NCBI GenBank assembly: GCA_031395645.1
Contig: JANNJM010000083.1
Span: 1 to 64,000 of the forward strand
Direction of reading: 5' to 3'
From: SHZI01 sp031395645
GTDB taxonomy: Bacteria > Pseudomonadota > Gammaproteobacteria > Steroidobacterales > GCA-2729495
DNA: 64,000 bases
A model generated the notes under the pieces. It did no database searches, was not told the DNA's origin, and worked only from the letters and a program-made list of their open reading frames with translations. Of the stretch, positions 24,279-35,457 are shown one piece after another. Every line of letters starts with the position of its first letter. Position 1 is the stretch's first letter. A program made the translations under genes and the position numbers.

Positions 24279-24560
24279 ACCAAGACGTCAGCTTGAATTG
24301 AGTTGCCGGGTGCGGACCGGCCGGGCCGCGCTGCGCCCAGGGTGGTGTGCGCGGCGAGAAAGTGGTGGGCAGGGGGAGATTCAGGGTCGTGTTGTCGACG
24401 GCTGGAGAGCGGGCTCGGCAGGCAGGGGTGTCAACAGGTAGGTGGTCAACGCAAGTTTCGTCACAAAATCAGCTGTAACTGAGGTATCGGTACAGACTGT
24501 TCCTGGTCACATTGCGGCTCCAGGGCTAGCGAAGGCCGGAGCGAAGTGACGAAGGCAGGC
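24279..24560. other. Non-coding stretch after the IS91 relic
   Basis: About 280 bases with no credible gene in either strand. Part of it is probably the 3' flank of the IS91-type element, since no sharp boundary is visible, and base composition becomes less GC-rich from about 24430 onward. The HigBA-type promoter begins at 24561. Confidence 0.5.
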
Positions 24561-24588
24561 TTGACATCTGTAGCCCACAGGCTACACC
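24561..24588 (+). promoter_or_regulatory. Promoter and operator of the HigBA-type module
   Basis: TTGACA (24561-24566) is a perfect -35. A perfect inverted repeat TGTAGCC-CACA-GGCTACA (24569-24586) fills the spacer, and TACACC (24583-24588) is at -10 distance (16 bases). The -10 touches the first ATG (24589), so the transcript would begin near 24595, exactly at the second in-frame ATG. Antitoxin binding to the repeat would occlude the promoter. Confidence 0.65.
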
Positions 24589-24888
24589 ATGCCAATGCGC
24601 GTTGAGCAGACCGACGCGTTTCGGGCTTGGCTTGACGCCCTCAAGGACCGCGCCGGTCGCGCGCGGATTCTGGTCCGCATTGAGCGACTGATACACGGGA
24701 ATCGGGGCCAGCACAGGGATCTGAAAGTTGGCTCGTCGGAGCTGAAAATCGACTGCGGGCCCGGCTACCGCATCTACTACAGCCTGCGAGGAACCCGTCT
24801 GCTGCTGCTCCTGGCCGGGGGTGACAAGTCGACGCAGCGGAAGGACATCGCCACGGCCCTGCTGCTGGCCAGGAACTTTTGGGAGTAG
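24589..24888 (+). CDS. RelE/HigB-superfamily toxin
   Basis: This 99-aa protein matches the short 'addiction module killer' type of RelE/ParE toxins: an N-terminal helix pair with FRAWLDALKDRAGRARI, then RIERLIHGN, and the central DLKVGSSELKIDCGPGYRIY with LLLLLAGGDKSTQRKDI. Such toxins are usually ribosome-dependent mRNA nucleases. The gene comes before its antitoxin, as in HigBA. The second ATG (24595) may be the real start because the promoter's predicted transcription start falls there. The antitoxin follows after 6 bases. Confidence 0.9.
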   Translation: MPMRVEQTDAFRAWLDALKDRAGRARILVRIERLIHGNRGQHRDLKVGSSELKIDCGPGYRIYYSLRGTRLLLLLAGGDKSTQRKDIATALLLARNFWE

Positions 24889-24894
24889 AGCGCC

Positions 24895-25212
24895 ATGTCG
24901 AGGACGACAACCAGGAAAACGGCCAAGACGAAGACGTCGCCCTACGACGTTGCGCAGCACCTACGGACTCCCAAGGAGGTGGCGGCCTATCTGGACGCCT
25001 GGCTTGAGGAGGCGCCGGAAGACGCGGCGGGAATTGCCAGGGCGTTAGGGGATATTGCCCGGGCCAAGGGTATGACCCAGGTCGCCAAAGCAACGGGCCT
25101 TAGTCGGGAGAGCCTCTATCGGGCATTGAGCGTCGGAGGCAACCCCAGCTTCGCTACCGTCCTGAAGGTGACCAAGGCCCTTGGGGTCAAGCTGCACGCG
25201 CAGGCCGCCTAG
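24895..25212 (+). CDS. HigA-type antitoxin with helix-turn-helix
   Basis: This 105-aa protein has the layout of the antidote family paired with such toxins: TSPYDVAQHLRTPKEVAAYL at residues ~14-33, then an HTH with GMTQVAKATGLSRESLYRAL near residues 61-80 and FATVLKVTKALGVKLHAQA. It should neutralise the toxin and repress the module through the 24569-24586 repeat. The TAG stop shares CTAG (25209-25212) with the convergent corA stop. Confidence 0.9.
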   Translation: MSRTTTRKTAKTKTSPYDVAQHLRTPKEVAAYLDAWLEEAPEDAAGIARALGDIARAKGMTQVAKATGLSRESLYRALSVGGNPSFATVLKVTKALGVKLHAQAA

Positions 25213-26174
25213 ATCCACCCTGCCCTGACCAGCCGCCGATACAATAACGTACAGGCCAGCGCCGTCGCCCCCACCACCAGCGGGTAGGCAAACCTGCCAC
25301 CCAGCTCCGGCATGAACTTGAAGTTCATGCCATACATGCTGAACACGACGGTTGGAATTGCCAGGATGGCGCCCCAGCCGGCCAGGCGCTTCACCACTTC
25401 GTTTTGGCCCACCGTGACCAGCGCCAGGTTCACCTGGATCGCCGTGGTGAGCATCTCGCGAATCGTGTCCGTGCCCTTGATGATCCGGCTGACATGGTCT
25501 TCGATGTCGCGGAAGTAGGGGCGGAGATCCTTGCGGACGATGTCCTCGTGGAACCGGATCAGCTGGCTGCTGATGTCGTTGACCGGGCCCACGGCATCCC
25601 GCAGTTTGATCAGTTCGCCCTTCAGCTTGTACAGCCGCCCGATGGACTCCCGGTCGAACGACTTTTCGAAAATCTCCTGCTCAAGCTCCTGGAAGCGGGC
25701 CTGCAAACGTTCCGCTACCGGCTGGTAGTTGTCCACCACGAAGTCGATCACCGAGTACAGCGCATAGCCTGGACCGAGGCCCAGCCGATGGGGCGCCGTC
25801 TCGCATTTCTGGCGCACTGGCGCGTAGCTGATCGAAGAGCCGTGGCGGATCGTCACGATAAAGTTCTTGCCCACGAACAGGTGCGTCTCGCCGAACCGTA
25901 CTTCGTCGTTCACGAGCTGCGCCGTCTCTACCACGATGAAAAGCGAGTCGGCGTAGGCCTCCAGCTTCGGCCGCTGATGGGCGTTTTGAGCATCCTCGAT
26001 GGCCAGATCATGGAGCGAGAACTCCTCCTGCACCTTGCGAAGCAGTCCGATATCCGGCTCGTGCATGCCCAGCCAGACGAAGGTTTCCGGTTCCTTCAGG
26101 ACTTCGCTGATGTCATTGACCGGGATGTCGCCGAGACTCTTACCGGCGCGATAGGCGACGCAGTTGACGATCAT
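25209..26174 (-). CDS. corA: CorA-family magnesium/cobalt transporter
   Basis: CorA (321 aa) is a pentameric inner-membrane channel for Mg2+ with a large cytoplasmic funnel. The two C-terminal membrane helices and the YGMNFKFMPEL signature between them (residues ~280-290) are clear, and the C-terminus ends in a basic tail LYRRLVRAGWI. The cytoplasmic part has the family EEFSLHDLAIEDAQNAHQRP segment. Its start lies 4 bases after the DUF1295 gene stop, so the two are probably co-transcribed. Confidence 0.94.
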   Translation of the reverse strand: MIVNCVAYRAGKSLGDIPVNDISEVLKEPETFVWLGMHEPDIGLLRKVQEEFSLHDLAIEDAQNAHQRPKLEAYADSLFIVVETAQLVNDEVRFGETHLFVGKNFIVTIRHGSSISYAPVRQKCETAPHRLGLGPGYALYSVIDFVVDNYQPVAERLQARFQELEQEIFEKSFDRESIGRLYKLKGELIKLRDAVGPVNDISSQLIRFHEDIVRKDLRPYFRDIEDHVSRIIKGTDTIREMLTTAIQVNLALVTVGQNEVVKRLAGWGAILAIPTVVFSMYGMNFKFMPELGGRFAYPLVVGATALACTLLYRRLVRAGWI

Positions 26175-26178
26175 TGGT

Positions 26179-26958
26179 CTAGAACCCCGGCAGGAGTGAA
26201 CTCGTCTGCCGGCGCCAGGCCTGGTAGGCAGACTCCTGGCCGTAGCGTTCGGCCTGCTGGCGGTCCTGGTCGTTCGCCGCGTAGTACATCAGGATCACGA
26301 TGTACAGCGGCCCCGCAATGCCGGCCGCCAGAGCCCAGCCACCCGGCGCGCCGGCAATGGTGGCCACGATCAGTCCAAGCTGGAAGGCGACTTCGCCAAG
26401 GTAGTTGGGATGGCGCAACCGCGCATAGAGGCCGGTGGTGACGAAGGTACCCGGGTTAACGGCCTTTGCCGCCTGCTTCTGCGCATCCGCCACTGATTCC
26501 ACTACGAGACCGGCCAGCATCAGCACCGCGCCTGCCACGACACCGGGACTCAGGGTTGCACTGGCGACCACCCAGGCGGGCATGGCCACGAACGCCATGA
26601 GCCAGCCACAGGAAATCCACATGAACAGGCGCAGCGGCAACGGCACAGCCGAATCTGCCCGCTCGCCCTTGGCACGTGTTACCGAGTAACCCGCGCTCCG
26701 ATAGCGCGAGTGGACGAACCAGGTCAGCCGCAATCCGTAGACCGCACCCAGCCCGCCGATGAGCAGTACCGCAGGCTGCGGTTGCCAGGCCATCACGCCT
26801 GCATTTACCAGCACCATGCTGATGCCGTAGCCGTAGGAGAAGACCAGCACAAAGTTGAGGAAGATGATCGCGCAAGCGAGGTGCGCCAGCCCCAGCATCA
26901 ACCAGTGGATTCCGGTCCACTCGCCACTGGCAATTCCGATGCCGGAGATAACCCACAT
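26179..26958 (-). CDS. DUF1295 membrane protein (steroid-reductase/methyltransferase-like fold)
   Basis: This 259-aa integral membrane protein belongs to the DUF1295 family, related in fold to steroid 5-alpha-reductases and isoprenylcysteine methyltransferases. The family C-terminal motif is FVTTGLYARLRHPNYLGEVA (residues ~167-186), then a final helix and the AYQAWRRQTSSLLPGF tail. Function is unknown. The frame continues upstream of the ATG with hydrophobic residues to a CTG at 27000, which has GGAGGA six bases before it. The ATG at 26958 has no Shine-Dalgarno, so the gene may truly start at CTG with 14 more residues. Confidence 0.88.
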   Translation of the reverse strand: MWVISGIGIASGEWTGIHWLMLGLAHLACAIIFLNFVLVFSYGYGISMVLVNAGVMAWQPQPAVLLIGGLGAVYGLRLTWFVHSRYRSAGYSVTRAKGERADSAVPLPLRLFMWISCGWLMAFVAMPAWVVASATLSPGVVAGAVLMLAGLVVESVADAQKQAAKAVNPGTFVTTGLYARLRHPNYLGEVAFQLGLIVATIAGAPGGWALAAGIAGPLYIVILMYYAANDQDRQQAERYGQESAYQAWRRQTSSLLPGF

Positions 26959-27087
26959 GGCCAGGATGAACGCAGGAAAAATGAAGCGGATCGGGCCCAG
27001 GCGGCTTCCTCCCTACTGAACGCTGACAATGGACTGGGATTGCACCATGGGCAAGAAGTGTAGCCGAACGTCGCGCCGCCGGGCGGA

Positions 27088-29952
<2,865 letters not shown>

Positions 29953-30157
29953 GGGGGTTTAGACCGATATTCGGAATGGAGGGGCCAACCCGTAACTATA
30001 CGGCGGCTGGCCGGTCGTTATAGGCCTGGCCGGAACGGTGGTGGTACCCCAATGGCTGGGGCCGGGCGGAACCGGCGTTTGCTGCCCCGCATTGCATAAC
30101 GATATGTCCAGAAATCCAGCTGGCTTTTGTGGCCCGGAACCTTACAATCACGGGCCT
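29953..30157. promoter_or_regulatory. Divergent uvrA/ssb intergenic region
   Basis: The 205 bases contain -10-like hexamers close to both genes: TCTAAA (minus strand, 29963-29958) five bases before uvrA, and TACAAT (30143-30148) nine bases before ssb. Matching -35 elements are poor. A LexA box of the CTG-N10-CAG type, expected for these genes in E. coli, was not found by eye. No gene is apparent. Confidence 0.35.
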
Positions 30158-30685
30158 ATGAGCGGTATCAACAAAGTCATTCTGATCGGGAATCTGGGCA
30201 AGGATCCGGAAACCCGGTACATGCCCAGCGGCAAGGCAGCAACAAATTTCTCCGTCGCGACCAGCGAGCGGTTCAAGGACCGGGAAACCGGTGAACCTCA
30301 GGAACGGACAGAATGGCACCGCGTCGCGACCTTCGACCGGCTGGCTGAAATCGCCGCCGAGTACCTGAAAAAGGGCTCAAAGGTCTATGTCGAAGGCCGC
30401 CTGCGCACACGCAAGTGGCAGGACAAGGAAGGTAAGGATCGCTACAGCACTGAGATCATTGCGGACCAGATGCAGATGCTTGACTCCCGCGGTATGAGCG
30501 GCGGTGCTGGGGGGGCTGCATCCAACGATGCCTCGGGATCCAGCCCCGAAGGGGACAGTTTCCGTGGCACGAGTCCTGCCCGGAGCGGCAGGCCGGCGAA
30601 GGCTGCTGGCGGGAATACCGGGACTGCCGCTGGCGCCCCGAATTCAGCGGAAGCAGCGGAGTTCGACGACGATATCCCGTTCTGA
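30158..30685 (+). CDS. ssb: Single-stranded DNA-binding protein
   Basis: SSB (175 aa) coats single-stranded DNA in replication and repair. The start at 30158 gives MSGINKVILIGNLGKDPETR; an earlier in-frame start lies 40 codons upstream with unrelated residues. The OB fold spans roughly residues 1-110, followed by a Gly/Ser/Ala-rich linker and the acidic tip EFDDDIPF, the docking peptide for partner proteins. It is divergent from uvrA, as in many gammaproteobacteria, and ends at a strong terminator. Confidence 0.96.
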   Translation: MSGINKVILIGNLGKDPETRYMPSGKAATNFSVATSERFKDRETGEPQERTEWHRVATFDRLAEIAAEYLKKGSKVYVEGRLRTRKWQDKEGKDRYSTEIIADQMQMLDSRGMSGGAGGAASNDASGSSPEGDSFRGTSPARSGRPAKAAGGNTGTAAGAPNSAEAAEFDDDIPF

Positions 30686-30711
30686 TTTCCTGACCAAAAA
30701 TTTTCTTCCTG

Positions 30712-30745
30712 GAACGGCGCACCTTCGAGTGCGCCGTTCTTTTTT
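30712..30745 (+). terminator. Rho-independent terminator of ssb
   Basis: GAACGGCGCA (30712-30721) pairs perfectly with TGCGCCGTTC (30730-30739), followed by six T (30740-30745). The loop is CCTTCGAG. It starts 26 bases after the ssb stop and separates ssb from the sulfate-activation gene. Confidence 0.92.
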
Positions 30746-30794
30746 CGGATCCGAATTTCCGACATAACGACCTGACCAAGAGGAATAAGAGAGC

Positions 30795-32507
30795 ATGGGC
30801 GCGTTCAAAGCACCGCATGGCGGCGAGCTCAAGGAACTGTATATCGATGAGGCCGCAGCCACCCACGAGAAGGAGAAGGCCAAGCAGTACAAGTCCTGGG
30901 ATCTTACGGATCGCCAGCTTTGCGATCTGGACCTGATATTGAATGGCGCCTTCTCGCCACTCGATGGGTTTCTCGGCAAGGCTGACTACGAGAGTGTCCT
31001 TGCCAACCTGCGCCTCACGTCCGGGGTCCTTTGGCCCATGCCGATTACCCTGGATGTCACGCAAAGTTTCGCCGATTCGGTAAAGCCTGGCCAGAGCATT
31101 GCGCTCCGCGATCAGGAAGGCGTGCTCATTGCCACGCTGAAGATTTCCGACTTGTGGACGCCTGACAAGGCGAAGGAGGCCACCGCCGTCTTTGGTGCCG
31201 ACGATCCCAAGCACCCCGGCGCTGACTACCTCCACAACACGGCGGGTCCTGTTTACCTGGGCGGCCCGGTCCGCGGCGTTGAGCCACCAACCCAATATGA
31301 TTTCAACGCGTTGCGGAACAGCCCCGCCGAGCTTCGCGCCCGTTTCCGCAAGCTCGGCTGGCGCAAAGTCGTGGCTTTCCAGACCCGGAATCCATTGCAT
31401 CGGGCCCATCAGGAGCTCACCTTTCGTGCCGCGCGCGAGGCGGATGCCAATCTGCTGATTCACCCTGTCGTCGGGCTGACCAAGCCGGGCGATGTCGATC
31501 ACTACACCCGGGTGCGTTGTTACGAGCATGTCCTGGAGCAGTACCCGGAACAGACGACCGCGCTGTCCCTGCTGAACCTGGCCATGCGCATGGCCGGGCC
31601 GCGGGAAGCCGTCTGGCACGCCATAATCCGCAAGAACTACGGTTGCACGCACTTCATTGTTGGTCGTGACCATGCTGGTCCCGGCAACGACTCCCAGGGT
31701 CGGCCGTTTTACGGTCCGTACGATGCACAGGAGCTGATGCGCAAGTACGAGAAAGAGCTGGATATCACCATGGTCCCGTTCCAGGAAATGGTCTACGTGG
31801 AGGACCGGGCCCAGTACGTCGCCATTGACGAGACCAAGGCCGGCGAAAAAGTTCTCAACATTTCGGGAACCGAATTCCGCCGCCGGCTCAACGAGGGCCT
31901 CGATATTCCGGAGTGGTTCTCCTTTCCCAAGGTGGTGGAGGAACTCCGGCGCACCCACCCGGCCCGCCACAAGCAGGGCTTCACGGTGTTCTTCACCGGC
32001 CTCTCTGGTTCTGGCAAATCCGCTGTCGCCCGGGCACTGCTCGCCAAGCTGCTTGAGAATGGCAGCCGGCGCGTGACCCTTCTGGATGGCGACCTGGTGC
32101 GGAAGAACCTGTCGAGCGAGCTGGGCTTCTCGCAGGAGCACCGCAATCTGAATATCCTGCGCATCGGCTATGTGGCGTCCGAGATCACCAAGAACGGCGG
32201 TGTGGCGATCTGCGCGCCGATTGCCCCCTACACTGCTACCCGCCGCAAGGTCCGGCAGACCATCGAGCCCCTCGGGGGCTTCCTTGAGGTGCATCTGTCC
32301 ACCCCGATCGAAGTGTGCGAACAGCGTGACCGCAAAGGCCTCTATGCCAAGGCGCGGGCCGGCATTCTCAAGGAATTCACTGGTATTTCAGACCCTTATG
32401 AAGTGCCCGAGAACCCCGAGTTGCGGATCGATACGCAGGGCATCACGCCGGATATGGTTGCCCACCGGATCCTCGTGAAGCTCGAAGGCATGGGCTTTAT
32501 CAAGTAG
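30795..32507 (+). CDS. Bifunctional sulfate adenylyltransferase/adenylylsulfate kinase
   Basis: This 570-aa fusion converts sulfate to APS and then PAPS in assimilatory sulfate activation. The first ~390 residues are an ATP sulfurylase, with VVAFQTRNPLHRAHQEL carrying the catalytic QxRNPxHRAH and IVGRDHAGPGND. The last ~170 are an APS kinase with P-loop GLSGSGKSAVARAL (near residue 400) and the Asp/Arg-rich LDGDLVRKNLSSELGFS. In E. coli the functions are split (CysDN, CysC). An AAGAGGAATAAGAG ribosome binding region precedes the ATG. miaB follows after 34 bases. Confidence 0.95.
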   Translation: MGAFKAPHGGELKELYIDEAAATHEKEKAKQYKSWDLTDRQLCDLDLILNGAFSPLDGFLGKADYESVLANLRLTSGVLWPMPITLDVTQSFADSVKPGQSIALRDQEGVLIATLKISDLWTPDKAKEATAVFGADDPKHPGADYLHNTAGPVYLGGPVRGVEPPTQYDFNALRNSPAELRARFRKLGWRKVVAFQTRNPLHRAHQELTFRAAREADANLLIHPVVGLTKPGDVDHYTRVRCYEHVLEQYPEQTTALSLLNLAMRMAGPREAVWHAIIRKNYGCTHFIVGRDHAGPGNDSQGRPFYGPYDAQELMRKYEKELDITMVPFQEMVYVEDRAQYVAIDETKAGEKVLNISGTEFRRRLNEGLDIPEWFSFPKVVEELRRTHPARHKQGFTVFFTGLSGSGKSAVARALLAKLLENGSRRVTLLDGDLVRKNLSSELGFSQEHRNLNILRIGYVASEITKNGGVAICAPIAPYTATRRKVRQTIEPLGGFLEVHLSTPIEVCEQRDRKGLYAKARAGILKEFTGISDPYEVPENPELRIDTQGITPDMVAHRILVKLEGMGFIK

Positions 32508-32541
32508 GTGGCCCGAGGCGCAAGTGTTAGGCTTTTCACCC

Positions 32542-33894
32542 ATGCCGGGTCGGGTTTACATCAAGACGTTCGGATGCCAGATGAACGAGTACGACTCCAG
32601 CCGGATGCTGGACGTACTCCGTTCCCGGCACGGACTGGAACGCACCGACAACCCTGCTGAAGCCGATGTGTTGCTGCTCAACACCTGTTCCGTCCGGGAC
32701 AAGGCCCAGGAGAAGGTCTTTTCGCACCTTGGCAGGTTTCGCGAACTGAAGTTGGCCCGGCCGGGCCTGCTCATCGGCGTGGGCGGCTGCGTGGCGAGCC
32801 AGGAGGGCGAGGAACTGCTAAGGCGCGCGCCCTTTGTCGACCTGGTGTTCGGTCCCCAGACCCTGCACCGCTTGCCGGATTTCATCGACGAAGTCCGGGC
32901 TCACGGCCGCCCCGTCGTGGATGTCAGCTTCCCGGAGATCGAGAAGTTCGATCGCTTGCCAGAACCCCGGGCAGAACGCGCCACGGCGTTCGTTTCCGTG
33001 ATGGAGGGCTGCAGCAAGTACTGCAGCTTTTGCGTCGTTCCATTTACACGCGGCGAGGAAGTCAGCCGGCCCGTCAGCGGCGTGCTGGCCGAGATCCGGC
33101 ACCTTGCCACCCAAGGCGTTCGCGAAGTCACCCTGCTGGGCCAGAACGTGAATGGCTATCGCGGTGACGGAGCGGACGGCACCGTTGCCGACCTGGCGGC
33201 GCTTATTGCGCTGGTTGCGCGCATTGATGGCATTGAACGTATTCGTTTCACGACATCCCATCCCCGGGAGTTTAGTGACCGGCTGATCGAGGCCTACGCG
33301 ACTGAACCGAAGCTTGCCAATCATCTTCACCTTCCTGTGCAAAGTGGCTCTGATCGCATCCTAAGCCTGATGAAACGCGGCTACACAGCTCTGGAGTTCC
33401 GCCAGAAAATTCGTCGACTCCGGGCCGTGCGCCCGGATATCAGCGTGTCGACGGATTTCATTGTTGGCTTCCCCGGCGAGTCGGACGATGACTTTGCAGC
33501 AACCATGCAGCTGATCGCGGACATTGGTTTCGACCAGTCCTTCAGTTTCGTCTATAGCCCGCGGCCGGGTACGCCCGCGGCGACGTTGCCGGATCCGGTC
33601 CCCGAAAAGGAAAAGCTTGCCCGTCTGGCTATCCTGCAGGCCCGGATCACCTGCCGCTCGCAGGAGATCAGCCAGGCCATGGTGGGTACTGGCCAGCGCG
33701 TGCTGGTGGAGCGGCCGTCCCGGAAGGATCCCGGGCAGCTGGCAGGCAAAACCAGCAACAATCGCTGGGTTAACTTCGATGGCAACCCATCGCTGGTGGG
33801 CCAGTTCATAGATCTTGAGATCACCGAAGCGCTCACGAATTCGCTGCGGGGCCGACTCCCGGGCCGCTCCCCGGGCCGTGCCGTGGCAGCCTGA
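32542..33894 (+). CDS. miaB: tRNA-2-methylthio-N6-dimethylallyladenosine synthase MiaB
   Basis: MiaB (450 aa) is a radical SAM methylthiotransferase modifying A37 of tRNAs. The N-terminal UPF0004 domain begins RVYIKTFGCQMNEYDSSRML with the first cluster Cys, plus NTCSVRDKAQEKV and GGCVASQEGE. The radical SAM cluster is CSKYCSFC (CxxxCxxC), and a TRAM domain ends the protein. The ATG at 32542 gives the family N-terminus; a GTG six codons upstream is possible. phoH follows after 2 bases. Confidence 0.96.
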   Translation: MPGRVYIKTFGCQMNEYDSSRMLDVLRSRHGLERTDNPAEADVLLLNTCSVRDKAQEKVFSHLGRFRELKLARPGLLIGVGGCVASQEGEELLRRAPFVDLVFGPQTLHRLPDFIDEVRAHGRPVVDVSFPEIEKFDRLPEPRAERATAFVSVMEGCSKYCSFCVVPFTRGEEVSRPVSGVLAEIRHLATQGVREVTLLGQNVNGYRGDGADGTVADLAALIALVARIDGIERIRFTTSHPREFSDRLIEAYATEPKLANHLHLPVQSGSDRILSLMKRGYTALEFRQKIRRLRAVRPDISVSTDFIVGFPGESDDDFAATMQLIADIGFDQSFSFVYSPRPGTPAATLPDPVPEKEKLARLAILQARITCRSQEISQAMVGTGQRVLVERPSRKDPGQLAGKTSNNRWVNFDGNPSLVGQFIDLEITEALTNSLRGRLPGRSPGRAVAA

Positions 33895-33896
33895 AC

Positions 33897-34925
33897 GTGC
33901 CCGTGACCGGTGGTGACAGCAACGAAGCCGCGGGCCCCGCGGTTGACTCCCTCGAATTCGTGCTCGAGCCGGCGGACAACGGCAGTCTCGCGAATCTCGG
34001 GGGGCAGTTCGATGACAACCTGCGCCAGATCGAACGGCGCCTCGGCATACGCGTCAACCACCGCGGAAATCGATTCCGGCTGACGGGTCCTGCTGCCGGC
34101 GTTCGCGCGGCTGCTCAGGTTCTTCAAGGCCTTTACGCCATAGCCGCGCGCGAAGCCGTCGACAACGAGCGGGTCCATATCGCATTGCAGGAAGCACTCA
34201 TGGAACAGCCGCCCGTAACCGGGGATGCAGTAAGCGACGGCAGCGTGGTGATGAAGGCGCGGCGCCTGCACATTCGGCCGCGTGGCAGCAATCAGCGCGG
34301 GTACATGGAGGCCATACGTACCCATGACCTGTGTTTTGGCATCGGACCTGCCGGGACTGGCAAGACCTATCTCGCCGTGGCGAGCGCCGTTGCGGCCCTG
34401 GAGGAAGAACGCGTGCGCCGGATCGTGCTGGTGCGCCCCGCCGTGGAGGCTGGCGAGCGCCTTGGCTTTCTCCCCGGCGATATGTCGCAGAAAGTCGATC
34501 CCTATCTGCGTCCGATGTACGACGCTCTCTATGAGATGCTGGGTTTCGAGCGGGTGGCGCGCCTGATTGAGCGCAACATTATCGAGGTAGCACCTCTGGC
34601 GTTCATGCGCGGTCGTTCTCTGAACGAGAGCTTTGTGATTCTCGACGAAGCCCAGAACACCACTATTGAACAGATGAAGATGCTGCTCACCCGCCTGGGT
34701 TTTGGCTCCCAGGCCGTGGTGACGGGGGACATCACCCAGATCGACTTGCCGAAGCACCAGACGTCCGGACTCCGGCACGCCATCGGCGTGCTAGCGGGAG
34801 TCGAAGGGGTCAGCTTTACGAATTTTACGTCGGGCGATGTGGTGCGCCACGTCCTCGTGCAGCGGATCGTCGAGGCTTACCAGCGCTTCGAGGCAGGGGA
34901 TTCCTCGACCAATGGCGGGCGATAG
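33897..34925 (+). CDS. ybeZ: PhoH-like ATPase (YbeZ)
   Basis: YbeZ (342 aa) is a PhoH-family ATPase associated with YbeY and RNA metabolism. The Walker A is GIGPAGTGKTYLAVASAV (residues ~148-165) and Walker B is NESFVILDEAQNTT. The N-terminal part (FDDNLRQIERRLGIRVNHRG) is typical of YbeZ. It starts with GTG 2 bases after miaB and overlaps ybeY by 14 bases. Confidence 0.94.
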   Translation: MPVTGGDSNEAAGPAVDSLEFVLEPADNGSLANLGGQFDDNLRQIERRLGIRVNHRGNRFRLTGPAAGVRAAAQVLQGLYAIAAREAVDNERVHIALQEALMEQPPVTGDAVSDGSVVMKARRLHIRPRGSNQRGYMEAIRTHDLCFGIGPAGTGKTYLAVASAVAALEEERVRRIVLVRPAVEAGERLGFLPGDMSQKVDPYLRPMYDALYEMLGFERVARLIERNIIEVAPLAFMRGRSLNESFVILDEAQNTTIEQMKMLLTRLGFGSQAVVTGDITQIDLPKHQTSGLRHAIGVLAGVEGVSFTNFTSGDVVRHVLVQRIVEAYQRFEAGDSSTNGGR

Positions 34926-35406
34926 CGGTCCCGCCCTCGATCTCGAAATTCAGCTCGTCACCGACGAGTGCGTGTTGCCTGCTGACGCGGACTTTGCGAC
35001 CTGGATCCGGGCGGCCCTCAACGGCGTGGCGGAGGCGCGGTCGGGCGAGGCTGCTGGCGGCGCCATGACCCTGCGGCTGGTTGGTCTCGAGGAAGGGGCC
35101 GACCTCAACTCCACCTGGCGGAAGAAAGCAGGACCCACCAATGTACTGGCCTTTCCGGGACCCAGGCTCCAGGCTGACCTCCCCGTCGAGTACGGCGACC
35201 TCGTGATCTGTCTCCCCGTAGTAAGCCACGAAGCGGCGGACCAGGGTAAGGATCCTGGCCACCACCTGGCCCACCTGGTGGTCCACGGCACGTTGCACCT
35301 GCTTGGGTTTACCCACGACGACCCGGCTACCGCGGCGCAAATGGAAGCCCTGGAGACGCGGGTTCTGTTGGGGCTGGGTATTCCTGACCCTTATGTTATG
35401 CAGTGA
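34912..35406 (+). CDS. ybeY: Endoribonuclease YbeY
   Basis: YbeY (164 aa) is a metal-dependent RNase for 16S rRNA maturation and ribosome quality control. The zinc motif H-x3-H-x5-H is present as HGTLHLLGFTH, with NVLAFPGP equivalent to the usual NVLSFP. The start at 34912 lies inside the phoH end (14-base overlap), the standard arrangement with miaB-ybeZ-ybeY-corC. Confidence 0.94.
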   Translation: MAGDSGPALDLEIQLVTDECVLPADADFATWIRAALNGVAEARSGEAAGGAMTLRLVGLEEGADLNSTWRKKAGPTNVLAFPGPRLQADLPVEYGDLVICLPVVSHEAADQGKDPGHHLAHLVVHGTLHLLGFTHDDPATAAQMEALETRVLLGLGIPDPYVMQ

Positions 35407-35457
35407 GTCGGAGTGCGGTTGCGGGAGGCAATTCCCGGAACCCGGTAGAATGCGACC

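Noticed and set aside
29953..30157. LexA (SOS) box for uvrA and ssb
   Set aside because: No CTG-N10-CAG-type palindrome could be found by eye.
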